Source: Aptenodytes patagonicus (lineage: Eukaryota; Chordata; Aves; Sphenisciformes; Spheniscidae). Taken from it: a stretch of 64,000 bases of DNA. The stretch covers positions 126,292,294 to 126,356,293 of the forward strand of contig NC_134949.1 of NCBI RefSeq assembly GCF_965638725.1. The letters are read 5' to 3'. The translations under genes were made by a program, and so were the position numbers. Below are positions 38,301 to 50,330 of the stretch, piece after piece. Numbering within the stretch: position 1 is the stretch's first letter; each line of letters opens with the position of its first letter. Under the pieces are notes generated by a model. The model had not been told where the DNA came from. It did no database searches and saw only the letters and a program-made list of their open reading frames with translations.

Positions 38301-40064
38301 AGGGGTCAGTACATTCCTTGCATCACCACCTCCCTGGTGCAACCTGTGGGGACATAATGTTTGGCTCACTGTAGGTGAAATGTTGCCCTAGACTACAGCT
38401 ACTCTGCCCGCCTCGCAGTGAGGTCCAGCCTGATTTCTCAGGTATATCCTAGCCCCCTGCCTTCTCCCATATTTGCACTTCCATGCTATCCCACTATCAC
38501 GCGTGGGATGCAAGGACAGTGAGCTCTTGGACTCCTAGGAGCAGCAAAGATCATGGGCAGGTATAGGTCACTCTTAGAGGGATTTTGTTTTCCTTCCAAG
38601 ACCAGACATGTTCAACCTACCTAAACATCCTTCTTTACTGTCTACCCCCCAGAAAACTTTGCCAACACTAGAGAACCAAATACGTGAGGTGCTCCAAAAA
38701 ACGTTACAGGATCTACAAAAGTATAGCAGAGGCACACCCAGAACAGAGTCTGAGAAGCTGATTTTCCTCACAGATGTAAGTATCAATATTGGTTTGGTCA
38801 CAGAACAGAGCAAGGAGGTAAATGTGGGAGAAAAAGAAACCACCTAAAGTTATCAAACCGTCAGCATGGACCACCAGGAAGCTTGTGGTATCTGTCACTG
38901 AAGTGTTTTAAGAGTAACATAGACAAACCTCTGACAGAAATACATCATTCCCACAAAAATAATGGATAACAGGAGCTTGTAGCCCCTTTTAGCAATTTTT
39001 TTCCTGTGATTATGTGATAAGAGAACTGAACAACAACTCAGTTGATTAGTCAAAATCAAGCATCTCAGAGAGGGAAAACTTACACTCCTGCCTGCCTGAC
39101 ATTTTGAAGGGTTTCCATTGTTTTCAGCACTCATAAGATCAAATGCATTCCTGATATCAAAATATGGTGTGCAAGTCCATCTAAGTGTCTCGTCTTGGGG
39201 AGCTAATCCCTCACAGTAAGCTTTCAGCAGGCCAGCAGAGGTGCTTATGAAGGCTCACCAGCCTTCAAAGACTTCATACAAGTCTGGTCAATTAGAATTT
39301 AGTAAATGGTTGTAGGAGTCCACAGGAAAACAAAAAACCAAACCAAACAAAAACAAAAGAGTATCAAGTTCGTTTTCCTCTAGCTGCGCTGATTTTGAAA
39401 AAAAAAAAACCAGGAGCTAAGAGCATAAAAGATGTAAGGGAGGGATGTTTTCAATGAACCATGTTCCTGCTTTAAGATCAAATGACTGCAGATTGACTTA
39501 ACATATGCAAGTTAGTCTGAAGAAATGAAACTTTACTATATTGCTTGCTTGTTCTTTAATTCATTACAGTTGATCAAATTCTTTAATCAAGACATCTCTC
39601 AGACAATGCGTGGAGAGGAACAGTTGTTTGGAAATGAAATCAGACTGTTTACAAAAATCCGCAGAGAGTTTCAAACATGGGAAGTGATCCTCCTAGAGTG
39701 TGCTGCAAAGGGTAAGCACAGAAAACCATCACTTGCAGCTGACCTGAGATTCCATTCCCTTGCTTTTAAATGAAGACACAGCATCATCAACAGGTTGTTT
39801 TCAAGAAAGTGATAAACAAGAAGCTAGGAGCATTGATCTGTTGTAGTGTTAGGCAAGTTATGCTTTGGTCCTTGGGGACAAAGACCCAGCTTGCGTTAAA
39901 TGCTGTCATTACAGAGAGATCAGTGGAGGTCTCTCTTCTCCCTGCAAAGCGGTAAAATCAAGACTGTGGACCCTGGCACAGAACCGGTTGGTGATTCTCT
40001 GAACCATTCTTCTAAATAATAGCAACAAAACCAACACCAACGCTAATTAATAATAATAATAAGC

Positions 40065-40121
<57 letters not shown>

Positions 40122-43100
40122 TTTGGAATTTTGGTCTTTTTTGTTCTACTTATCTTTGGTTTAAGGTGTGGAGAAAGCAATTCTGAGTCTGAAATAACCA
40201 CAACCTTGTAAAGAGTACCCCTTTCTGTGCATCACTCACCTTGCTAATTGCTTAACTGAACTCAGTTCTAAACTGAGGTGTAGGGTGATACAAGCAGGCT
40301 GAACTCTGCTGTACACTCAACATCTTTTGCAGCATCTTTTTCACATCTTTCAAAGACCCCGTCATTTGCTCTTAGAGATGAAATAGCATCAGCTGCCAGT
40401 CAAGCAGTAGCTCTTGAAACAAGTTCTTTTAGTCTTTGATATACATCTATGTCAACATCACTAGTGACTCTGAGATGATAGGTACAAATAGGCTGCAAAG
40501 GTGCTGTCAGCCAGAGACAAATATATGTATATATATGCATATATGTGAAGAGAGACAGACAGACATTGGTGTATGTCAATGTCTCTTATGTCCCATCCGT
40601 GAAGTACCAAGCCAATCCATGATTTTATGGAGAGGAATAAAAGAGTAAGACAATGAAGGCATGAAGAAATAGATGTAAAAAGGGCAGAAAGCACTAACAG
40701 ATGCATGCAGCTTCTTCAGAGGACAAAGAGCAACTGAGTTGCAGAAGATACGCAAGGCATCACATGGCAGCTGAACCACAGTAGGGAATCCTCTGGGCAT
40801 GTTCAGGTTATCCCTGTTGATTTAAACTAATACATCCAACTTCACAATAGGATCAGGGTAGCAGCACACAGCAGCTCTTACAACAGCACAGCTCTTGCTG
40901 ATAATATGCTGCCCCAACATCATGTGTACATATGCTCAGGTGAAGTATTCACACGTGCAGCAGAGTAAGTTCACTTACATTGTGTAGATGAGGCGCTTGT
41001 GTAGATGTAGACTTGTATAGATGAGGCGCTTGGGGACATGGTTTAGTGGTCATGGTGGTGTTGGGTTGATGGTTGGACTCGATGATCTTAGAGGTCTTTT
41101 CCAATCTTAATGATTTTATGATTCTATGATTCTATACATAGCTTGAAAACTAGAGGTAGCTTTAGCGAGCCCTTCCTCAATGAAAAGCATTGTTATCAGC
41201 CACTGCTAGGATTTCTGAAGGTACATTATTGCATGTCAGATGATTCTGTTTAACTTCAGCTTTCTTATGATGAATGAAATTATTAAAAATAGCAGATACT
41301 TTGGATACTTGAAGCCTTGAACTTTCTGTTGCGAAGCTGATAGATGTTCTTGTGGCTGTGTTACAGCTTTGTACTACCTTAACTATACAGGTACATTTGC
41401 AGACTCTGAACCAGATACTCCACACCTACTTCTGTCTTTTCTTTTTCTTTTTCTTTTTTTTTTGTTATTATCCAACCATGGACTCATATACCTGAATGTT
41501 AGAATTGAATGCATCCATGGCTTGACTTCTACTTCCACATGTGCACTTGATCCATGACTCACAAATTTGACCCCAAAACAGGGCAATCTCAAAACCTTTC
41601 AAAACACTTAGAAACACATCTTTGCCTGAGTATGTAAACCAATTCAAAGGGATATACTTCATTTAAGATGGCAAATTTGTATAATGACAACAAAGAAATA
41701 TTGACTGTGATAGCTTAAATAAAACTAGCTAGTCAACAGTAGATTCCCTGGAATAAGACTGTTTAGTGAGTTTGGGGTTTTTTGTTCTGAGTTTTTTAAA
41801 ACTCAGAAGTGACTGGTAATGCCCACTTCTGTGAGGGTAGCAATTCCAAGAAGAACCAGTATTTTTGAGCCCCATCATAATTTCTGGATTGCTTTCTGTC
41901 AGTTAGATGCTCAACCCAGTGTGTGAGATGGCTTATTCACTGAGCGATAATGTGTGTTAGCTCAGTTCTGTGGTAACAGTATTGCTTGAAAGATCATCTC
42001 AGCAGTTGTTCTTCTCAAGAGCATGTCAAAGAGGATAAATAGACTTCCTTCTTAAAACTGAAATTTATAGATTGAGTGATTTAGTAGTAAAGCAATGTTA
42101 TTTTAATATTACAGTTAAAAAAACTGTACCCAGTAAAGCATGGAAATATGAAGACCAGTATCGTGGACGGGAGTTCCCAGGCTTTAGCAATTACAGGACA
42201 TTTGAGGACATTATAAAAGAGCAAATCATAGAACTGGAGGAGCCAGCGGTTGTGATACTGCACAACGTGATCGGTACGTCTCGCAGGCCACATGAGGCTG
42301 TCACGTGGGAGACACTGGTGTGTCTGACAATGTTTTTCCCAGGATAAGCCGATATTCTCACTGCTGGAGCAAGAGATCCAGCCAGGATACTTCAGAGTGG
42401 GGAAGTGAATCTGATTCAACCTGGGGGCTTGCTTCTTCTCTAGAGCCTCCAATTTCTACACGCGGTCTCCAGCATTAATACTTTTCCCAGTGGCTGGTGG
42501 AAGGGAGTTAGAAAGTAACTATAATAAATAACACAGTAAAGAAATAATATAGTAGAAGTACCTGGTGCCAGCGGAGCAGCTTGGTATTCCCAAGCCCGGG
42601 GAGTGGCGTTCACGAATCTGAACTGGGAACCCAGCTTCTTTGCCAATTCTTTGCATGACGTTGTATGTATTATACAGTGACTGCTGGGGCTGGGGGAAAG
42701 GGTACGTAGTTCATCCAGTAAAAAGCACCCAAGGAAAAAGTATGTCATGATCCTCTCTCTCCTACGTTTGCCTTAGAAGGCAGCTACAGCGTCTGTGCCA
42801 GACTCGGTGCTCTGTATTATATGCGCTAGCCCCTCTTCCTGGGGAGGCCACTCAGGGGGTGAGATGCAGATGTGCTTACATGGCCAAGTGATGGCACATC
42901 TGGTCAGACACAGCTGTAAGCACAGAAATTGCTTTATCAAAGAAATCTCAGTGATATTCAATCTCTCAGGTGTTAAGTGGTTACAGGAGGTCTTTAATGG
43001 CTCACACTCTTAGACCTATAAATCTAAATTCCTACTGGTTTGTATTGGCGTAGTGCATCAGTACAGCTGCGGAGCTGTTTCTGGATGAATACAGAAAATG

Positions 43101-46100
43101 AGTAGTTTTCCCAAGTGTCATATTAACAATAGCTTAAAAACCTCGCTTGCTTACCTGACTTTATTTTGTCTGTCTGTTCTTCCCTTAGGACTGGTTGAAG
43201 AGAAATTTATGGAACTCACTAAAAGGCATTTTGCTAATTTTCACAATCTAAACAGAGCTGCTAAGGTGAGACACCACCTATAACCTGAGATAAGACAAGA
43301 GCAAGACAGAATGGCATTTGTAAATACAGCCATGCTTACGGTACCTATCCCATTGCATTACCCTTATGCAAGCATGGAATTTCTTGCAGTCCTATGGTTT
43401 TTATAAAATAAGGAAGAGCTTGAAAACGATCGCATGTTTATAATGGCACTAATGAAAGTGCATTTTGCCTTTCGGTACAACTTTGACAAGATCTAAAACA
43501 TACATTCCTCATTCATTCTGGTCACATTCTTGATGCGTAGAACACAATGCAAAGAAAACCTGGTATGGCTGCCTTGAAGAGTTTATAATTAATTTCAAAT
43601 TTAAGTCCTGCAATGATTTGTAAGCGTGTGGGCAGCCTCAGAGCGCTAAACAGTGCTTTTCCCTCTCTGAAAGGCAAGCCAGGGCGTTAGCCAGTGCAGG
43701 AATCTTATCTTTAATAAAAGGGAGCAGCAGCAGGCAAGCCAAAAATCATTCAACTATGACAGAGTTAGATGACTCTTCACAATTTGGGGGATTGCATGTT
43801 TTGGGGTGGAGTTAAATTATATGGATGTCACTGAAGACCTTTTCTCAGAAAGAGCTTTGAGGAAGAGATGAGAAGCAGTGCTGGACAGCCAGAAAGCAGA
43901 GTCCACTCACAGGGTACTGCTGAAAAAAAAAGGAGACTCAAAGGCAAATGTGAGTGAAACAGATGGTTTGCTATTTGGCTTGGATGGCCAAACCCTACTG
44001 AGCTCCCAGGCCAACCAGACAGCAAGCAAATAAGCTATTTCAGCCAAACACAGAGGTGTGTAGGGAGGGTCTTTAGGCATAACACGGTGTGAGGGATGAA
44101 GAGGGAGGAAGTTCTGGTAGACACTGAAGATAAGAAAAAAAATGGGATGCTTTCTTAGGGGTGCTAGGAAAGCATTTTAAGGGAATTTGAGACTGCCTTC
44201 TCTGCCCCCCCAGACTTTTAGGTAGAAGTATCAAAAAGGCCGGAAAGCATCAGATGACTGCAATAGAGGTGCCAGACAGGGAGGTGTTAGACCGGGTTGG
44301 TTTGCTGACAACAGATAGGAGACCAAGGTTTTTGAGAAGGGCAGGAGGGGCAATGGAGTTCACATCAGTGCCTGCTGTCACTGCCTACTGCAAAAGGGAG
44401 AGGCAAACAAAATGCATGCAAAAACCGAGGACAGGCTGTAGGCTGAACTCATGGCTGGCCATTGCTGCTTGTTCCCGTCACCCTTGTATTTTCCTTTGGG
44501 GTCCAAGCACCAGGTTTTGACTGATACCACTCGTGTTTGAGGGGACAAAACTGCCACGTTTTCCTGCTCTTTCACAACAGAGGAACCAGAATCTAAAGCA
44601 TTACTCCATGTTCCCAAGAGCCGGTCTGGGATTAGACAGTGCTTGCAGCAAGGACTGTTGAACACTGTGCCCACCTTGCCATTCCCTGGGGATGCTGCTA
44701 AGCACCGGCACCTTTGCAAAGGAAGCAAATGTCTGAGAACTTGTTGTTCTTTTCTTTCTTAGACCAGAATTGAAGACATCAGACAGAAACAAGTAGCGGA
44801 GGCTGAAAGACATATCTGGACCCAGTTTAAAATGGAGAGAATTGTATACTGCCAGGATGACCTTTACATTAGCGATTTAAACTCTGTTAAGGCAGAAAAC
44901 ACTATCAAAGTTGGCAATGGGAAAGAGTTGCAGGTTGGATCTGTTTCGAGTCAAGAGCCCTCCTTTGTCCAGGACATGGTTTCTCACACGAAGGCCTATT
45001 TCAATGTGAGTTTACAGACTATGATACAGCAGTTCTTCTGCACCCTGAATGCTATAGCATATAGCCCTCGTCCAGATCTCACTGTAGTCATTATGAGTCT
45101 TTCATGCAATACTACTACTATGCAGGGAATAGTAGCCAGAGGGTATAAGTGTCTCATCCAGGTACACGCACAGCTTCTGTACGAATAAATAGGAGCTTCT
45201 GACCAGTGATGAAAATGCCAGGACAGAGCTGGTCTGACGGGCTGTGTCAGCACAGTCGCTGGGGAGAAGTAGTTGCGCACTGCAGGGTATGGTGATTAGA
45301 AAAGCCTGCAGGTTGTTAAAATGACAGCTGGCTCCTAAACCACTCGTTAGCTACCCCACAGCCTGGCATGGCTCCCTGCTGCGGCTGTCCCTCGCTCGGA
45401 GAATATGCCATCAGCAAGTGAGTCCTCTTCTCACCTTCCTCCAGCCTTTCACAGAGAAGGGGGTGACTCCCTGCTGCCTACACAGCCCCACACCAGTACA
45501 ATGCTCTCTTGCTGGCTCTCCTATGGGGGCAAGTGTCAGGGGGAGGAAAGGACAGTCACTTACCTGCATGGAGGAGAGGATAGGATGGGGAAGAGCCCTT
45601 GGCCCTGTAATTAGAAGTTATTGATATTCATTTGATGGCAAGGCCCCCTCTCCAGCAAAGGAAGCGATGGTCCTAGGATTGCTTTCCCCACTGCAAGTTC
45701 GTCTCATGGTTTTCAAATAATACTAGTTTCCACAAGCTTAACAACATTATGTACAGCACTTCGGCATTTGGCATGGCATCTGAGAGCTCAGGTCAGCTCA
45801 GCTTAGCCTCAAGCCCCTCTGCATATTCCTGCTGCCAGCAGAAAGTCATGTCAGTGGCTTGCAGTCAGATTCTAAATTAATGCGGCAGGAGGAGTGGTAA
45901 TAAAACGTTAAGTTAAAATGGATTCGGCTATCTGTAGAGATCAGAGTGCGTATGCTGTATTGCAGATAGCTCCACAGAATTTAAGTCTCTGAAGACAAAT
46001 GTGACGTTTTAACAAAGGATCATATTAAAGAAAGACAGCAAAGAGAACACGCAGTATCAGGATTTGCTCTTGATCTTTGTTTCGTAAAACTCCCTCAGAA

Positions 46101-47963
46101 AGCAACAAGTTCAATATTAATAATGCAGTAAAGTAGGTAGCAGCTCACCTTGAATTTCAATAGCAAGGTTTTGACAAATTCCTGTGATTAAATGTTCAGG
46201 CTGCTCAGGCTGATGGAGAGAAAACCATCGGCTTTCAGAGAACAAGAGACAAAGGCAGAACTGCATGAGCTCTTCCCTCCTGCCTTGCTATACTCTCTGC
46301 TATAACACAAAAGTCCTAGATGCTAGTTATACATTTTTGTAAATGCCCTAAGCACCATTTTCAACCATAATAAATGCCAGGGCATCATATCTCCATGGGA
46401 CTTATGCAATGCCAAATACACTTTGAATGAGATGGAAGCTCTTAAGTGTCCATGGCCTTTGAAAATGGCATGCATGAATCTGTGTCACCTATGGCAGGAC
46501 TGTCAAGATTCTGGGTAGAGTTTGGCTCCAGAAAAACAATCATATTTAAAGCACCTAGGCTCCCTCCTGCCACGGTCAGTAGTGCCTAGAGAATACGTAG
46601 GCTCAGTAAGTGCTTTAGCTGACTCAGCCGAATTGCTTGCTATTGACTAGATCTTTGCAAACTAGGAAGAAAAACTAAACATCTAGTCTGAGGTATTTTT
46701 CAGCTTGAGCTCAACCCCATCCCTGTACATGAAAGATTTGCAGCCACTAAGGTCCAGAGGTATCTAAAGTCAGAAACACCTTAGACTTCTCTGGAAACGG
46801 GCTGCCTAAACCCTATAGGACCTACAAATCGAATGTGCCTCTACCTGGTCTTCCCACTGCCATTTTCAAGTCAGGTGCCACAAAAAGGAAGGCGGCACCT
46901 CTCTCAATTGCAGACAGTCACTCAGGCATAAGTGCTCACCTGGCACCAGGAGGGCTGGAGTCAGCTCCCTCCCAGCACTGGAGAGGTTTTGAACCTCCCA
47001 TCACCCAAGAGAGAGCACCAGCTAAGCCCCCAAGCCCTGCGGTTGTCTCTGGGGAAAGACAGGGAAAGGGGAAAGGGCCCCACAAGCTCTTCTAGGTCAA
47101 TCTGTTTCAATTTGCATAAATAACTAGACCAGACAGTTTGTCAGGTTAAGCAGAAAATTATCTCATTGAGATATCAATAGATGTAATGTAGGCACAGTCT
47201 AGTTTCACTATTGCTGAGGACATTTTTCTTTAAGGCGAAAGCTTACTCCAAAGCTGTCTTACACTTAAAAGGACAACCACGTCAGAAATACCACCTAAAT
47301 ACAGGAATTTACCACCTTTGGGAAAAATCACTGTTTGATTTCCTGTACCATAACGGATTGGTAGTGTTCAGAGAAGACAGGTTTGACGACAGAAATTGTT
47401 CACAAGTACTATTCGTCAGGTGTGTCCTTGTATAACTCTTACCAATGATAGCTGGCAGAGCTAAGCAGGGAACAGCTTGCCTTGGGTTTAGTTTGCTGAG
47501 GAGAAAAAGCAATAGCTGACATTCCCGTAACTCTTAATTTTTAGCTCTTTAGGCACAAAAGAGACTAATGGCAAACATTTTTTGGTTCCTAGAAGCACTC
47601 ACTTCTTGAACAGTAACTCAATATATTTTAAAAACCTGCTGTCACTGCTTACCAGGTTACCTATAGCGCCTTCCTTTTTTAGTTCTTTTTGGGAAACAAG
47701 TCTTCTGCCTTTTTTTCCCCTTCTTGCAGGGAGCAAGTAAACGCCTTTCCAATCAGATACCTCTGATCATCCTGTCTTCTGCCCTTCATGACTTCGGGGA
47801 TAAGTTACAGACCACAATGTTGCAACTTTTGCAAGAAAAAGACAAATTAAGCCATCTTCTTCAGGAGAACAGCGAAGCTGCTAAACATAGGAGCTACCTC
47901 AGTCAACGAGTTAATCGTCTCACCAAAGCCTGCCAGTACCTGAGAGACTTCGCCTCGCTGTAG
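29353..47963 (+). CDS. MX1: MX1, interferon-induced dynamin-like GTPase, complete coding region
   Basis: Antiviral dynamin-superfamily GTPase. Coding exons: 29353-29571, 31090-31285, 32240-32377, 34212-34366, 36002-36140, 36648-36846, 37609-37687, 38653-38775, 39570-39711, 42115-42273, 43189-43265, 44763-45005, 47730-47963 (TAG). They total 2103 bases, all in phase: 700 residues (chicken Mx has 705). Residues 1-75 are a low-similarity N-terminal extension, usual in birds. The GTPase domain is intact: P-loop GDQSSGKS at 116-123, dynamin signature LPRGNGIVTRCP, DLPG at 217-220, TKPD at 286-289, VKCRG at about 317-321. The stalk carries [10 protein letters not shown] and [10 protein letters not shown]. 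Loop L4 (about 577-612) lacks the lysine run of human MxA. The last exon is the GTPase-effector part. Exon 1 is noncoding near 26240. No disabling change is seen. Confidence 0.97.
31821..31840. repeat. (TG)10 microsatellite in an MX1 intron
   Basis: Uninterrupted TG dinucleotides between two MX1 coding exons (31285 and 32240). Confidence 0.85.
31961..32060 (+). mobile_element. CR1 LINE 3' fragment in an MX1 intron
   Basis: Phrases such as CACCCAGAGAGGTGCGAATC and CTCCATCCTTGGAGGTTTGC match the end of the CR1 reverse-transcriptase ORF. It is a short, decayed, sense-oriented piece ending about 180 bases before an MX1 exon. Borders are approximate. Confidence 0.65.
32904..33469 (+). mobile_element. 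Solo ERVL-type LTR, copy 3, inside an MX1 intron in sense orientation
   Basis: Begins TGTCCTGGTTTCGGC and ends AAACAGCAACA, with an exact 5-base target duplication CTTAC (32899-32903 and 33470-33474). It lies between MX1 exons ending 32377 and starting 34212, in the same orientation as the gene. A perfect CRE palindrome TGACGTCA is at 33160-33167 and a TACATAAA box about 8 bases downstream; an ATTAAA signal is at 33339-33344. A premature polyadenylation site or an extra promoter inside MX1 is therefore conceivable. Confidence 0.9.
33160..33167. promoter_or_regulatory. CRE/ATF palindrome in LTR copy 3
   Basis: TGACGTCA is the full cAMP-response element bound by CREB/ATF-family factors. The orthologous place in copy 1 reads TGACATCA, so this copy preserves the better site. 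Confidence 0.6.
40047..40117. repeat. (TAA)n then (ATT)n inverted microsatellite in an MX1 intron
   Basis: About five TAA units meet about eighteen ATT units at an AGCT centre, so the tract can fold on itself. It lies between MX1 exons ending 39711 and starting 42115. Confidence 0.85.
41025..41135 (+). mobile_element. CR1 LINE 3' tail in an MX1 intron
   Basis: Contains TTGGACTCGATGATCTTAGA followed by GGTCTTTTCCAATCTTAATG and repeats of ATGATTCT, the octamer tail typical of CR1 3' ends. Immediately before it, GTAGATGAGGCGCTTG occurs twice (near 40984 and 41011), a small local duplication. Confidence 0.8.
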
Positions 47964-49129
47964 GTGTCTTTGTTTTTCAGAAGTATTTTTCTACTCTTGT
48001 TTTCTATCATTGAAGAACTTTGTAAACCCCCCTAAAAATGTAACGTTAGCACAGACCTTTAACACTCATTTCTAGTGTTCAGTTCTGCTTGATTTTCCAT
48101 AACCAGTTATATGCAAACACCTACCCTTATGTAAAGTGCTCCACTGGGGGAGTTGTGATTAAATAAATGTTATCCCGTTTTTAAGCATTTGCTTCATGAA
48201 CTCTGTACAAGCATTGAAATAGTTATTAAAAAGCTAGAGCTCTGAGGGTTGTGTTTCATTGTGGTTTTTTTTTTTTAAATAAGGATGAGGGCTTTCAGCT
48301 GTATAACTCACAAACTGTAGAAATCAAATTATCTAATTTTCCTAGGTGAAGCTTACTGCACAACCCTAGCAATCTCCCGCTTCCCTTTGTGTTTTTGCCT
48401 TGCTGGGGTTGTCTTTCCTGCCATCACCTGAAAGATGACTCTGCAAGGTGTCACCACTGTTAAGTCCCAGCCCAGTAGGTAGAGAGGGTGCACATGGTGG
48501 GCATGAAACAGTTCCAGCCTAGAGGGAAAAGAAACTTAACTTCATCTGATCAGTACATCCACAGGATGCGGTTCGCTCTGTTTCTCCTTTTTCAGTTCTC
48601 TGATTTGTAGAGAAAGGCTAAGTGGCTCTTTCTTTTGGATGCCTGGAGCATTGCCTGAAATTTGGGGACTGACGGGCAATTCAATAGATGGCAGGATTTG
48701 GGTGTCCAAAAGGGATTAAACCACCCAGGATGTTAAACATTAGAAGGGCGTCTCAGCATGTGGCTTGCTGCCTTTCTCCTTCCCCTCCCCAGGGCAAGGA
48801 GAACCTTTCCAAAAGCTCTTTCATTTCATGGAAGCCAGTGCAAAATATAATACTGCACGCTGTATTCATGACATCTTTCATATGGAGGACTTACTCTAAC
48901 GGGCAAAGCTGTGCTTTGTGTAGCAAGAGTAAAGTCTGCATTCAGCTAAAAAAAAAAAAAGTCCTTGTACCAGCGTGCCACGTAGTAATTTCCAAGACGC
49001 TTAGAAGAGAAGCCTTCTCTTCAGGCTGGAAATGATAGAAGGTGTTTGACCCTCTGACATGAAACTGCAGCAGCAGATGGCTGACTTCTGTGACACAGCA
49101 TTCACCGCCCCTGCTGTGGGCAGGGACAT
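47964..49129. other. MX1 3' UTR and downstream DNA
   Basis: The MX1 stop is followed by an AATAAA at 48162-48167, giving a 3' UTR of about 220 bases. Beyond it is ordinary noncoding DNA with an A run at 48949-48960 and no supported gene. Confidence 0.5.
48162..48167 (+). terminator. MX1: MX1 polyadenylation signal
   Basis: AATAAA, about 200 bases after the MX1 stop codon, the first canonical signal downstream. Confidence 0.6.
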
Positions 49130-50330
49130 CTTCAACTAAATCAGGTTGCTCAGAGCCCCATCCAACCTGACCTGGAATGTTTCCAGGGATGGGGCATCCA
49201 CCGCCTCTCTGGGCAACATGTGCCAGTGCTTCACCACCCTCAGCATAAAAAATTTCTTCCTCATATCTAGTCTATATCTACCCCCCTTTAGTTTAAAGCC
49301 ATTCCCCCTTGTCCTGTCGCAACAGGCCCTGCTAAAAAGTTTGTCCCCATCTTTCTTACAAGCCCCCTTTAAGTACTGATAGGCTGCAATAAGGTCTCCC
49401 CAAAGCCTTCTCTTCTCCAGGCTGAACAACCCCAACTCTCTCAGCCTTTCCTCATAGGAGAGGTGTTCCATCCCCCTGATTGTTTTCATGGCCCTCTTCT
49501 GGACCCGCTCCAACAGGTCCATGCCTTTCTTCTGCTGAGGGCTCCAGAGCTGGACACAGTACTCCAGGTGGGGTCTCACCAGAGCAGAGTAGAGGGGCAG
49601 AATCACCTCCCTCGATCCGCTGGCCACGCTTCTTTTGATGCAGCCCAGGATACGGTTGGCCTTCTGTGCTGCGAGCACACATTGCTGGCTCATGTCCAGC
49701 TTTTCATCCACCAGTACCCCCAAGTCCTTCTCAGCAGGGCTGCTCTCAATCCCTTCATCCCCCAGCCTGTATTGATACCGGGGCTTGCCCCGACCCAGGT
49801 GCAGGACCTTGCACTTGGCCTTGTTAAACCTCATGAGGTTCACACGGGCCCACTTCTCGAGCCTGTCCAGGTCCCTCTGGATGGCATCCCGTCCCTCTGG
49901 CGTGTCAACCGCACCACTCAGCTTGGTGTCATCTGCAAACTTGCTGAGGGTGCGCTCGATCCCACTATGTCACTGATGAAGATATTAAACAGTACCAGTC
50001 CCAATACGGACCCCTGCGGGACACCACTCGTCACCAATCTCCATCTGGACATTGAGCTGTTGACCACTACCCTCTGGATGCGACCACCTAACCAATTCCT
50101 CACCCACCGGACAGTCCACCCATCAAATCCATACCTCTCCAGTTTAGAGAGAAGGATGTTGTGGGGGACCATGTCAAAGGCCTTACAGAGGTCCAGAGAG
50201 ACGACATCTGTAGCCCTTCCCGTGTCCACTGACGTAGTCACTCCATCATAGAAGGCCACTAGGTTGGTCAGGCAGGACTTGCCCTTGGTGAAGCCATGCT
50301 GGCTGTTCTTAACCCTGTTTAGCACTACAG
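49130..50330 (-). mobile_element. 5'-truncated CR1 LINE with part of its reverse transcriptase ORF
   Basis: Reverse-strand CR1 retrotransposon holding the C-terminal part of the ORF2 reverse transcriptase. Reading on the - strand from 50325 the frame shows the [22 protein letters not shown] and [20 protein letters not shown] motifs; it is then broken by a frameshift near 49975, after which the FADD catalytic motif appears in another frame, followed by a long frame (49843-49136) with [23 protein letters not shown] and [13 protein letters not shown]. The element lacks its 5' half and is dead. It sits between the convergent 3' ends of MX1 and TMPRSS2. Confidence 0.93.

Noticed and set aside
49463-50251. 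262-codon + strand open frame
   Set aside because: Reverse-strand shadow of the CR1 reverse transcriptase region.
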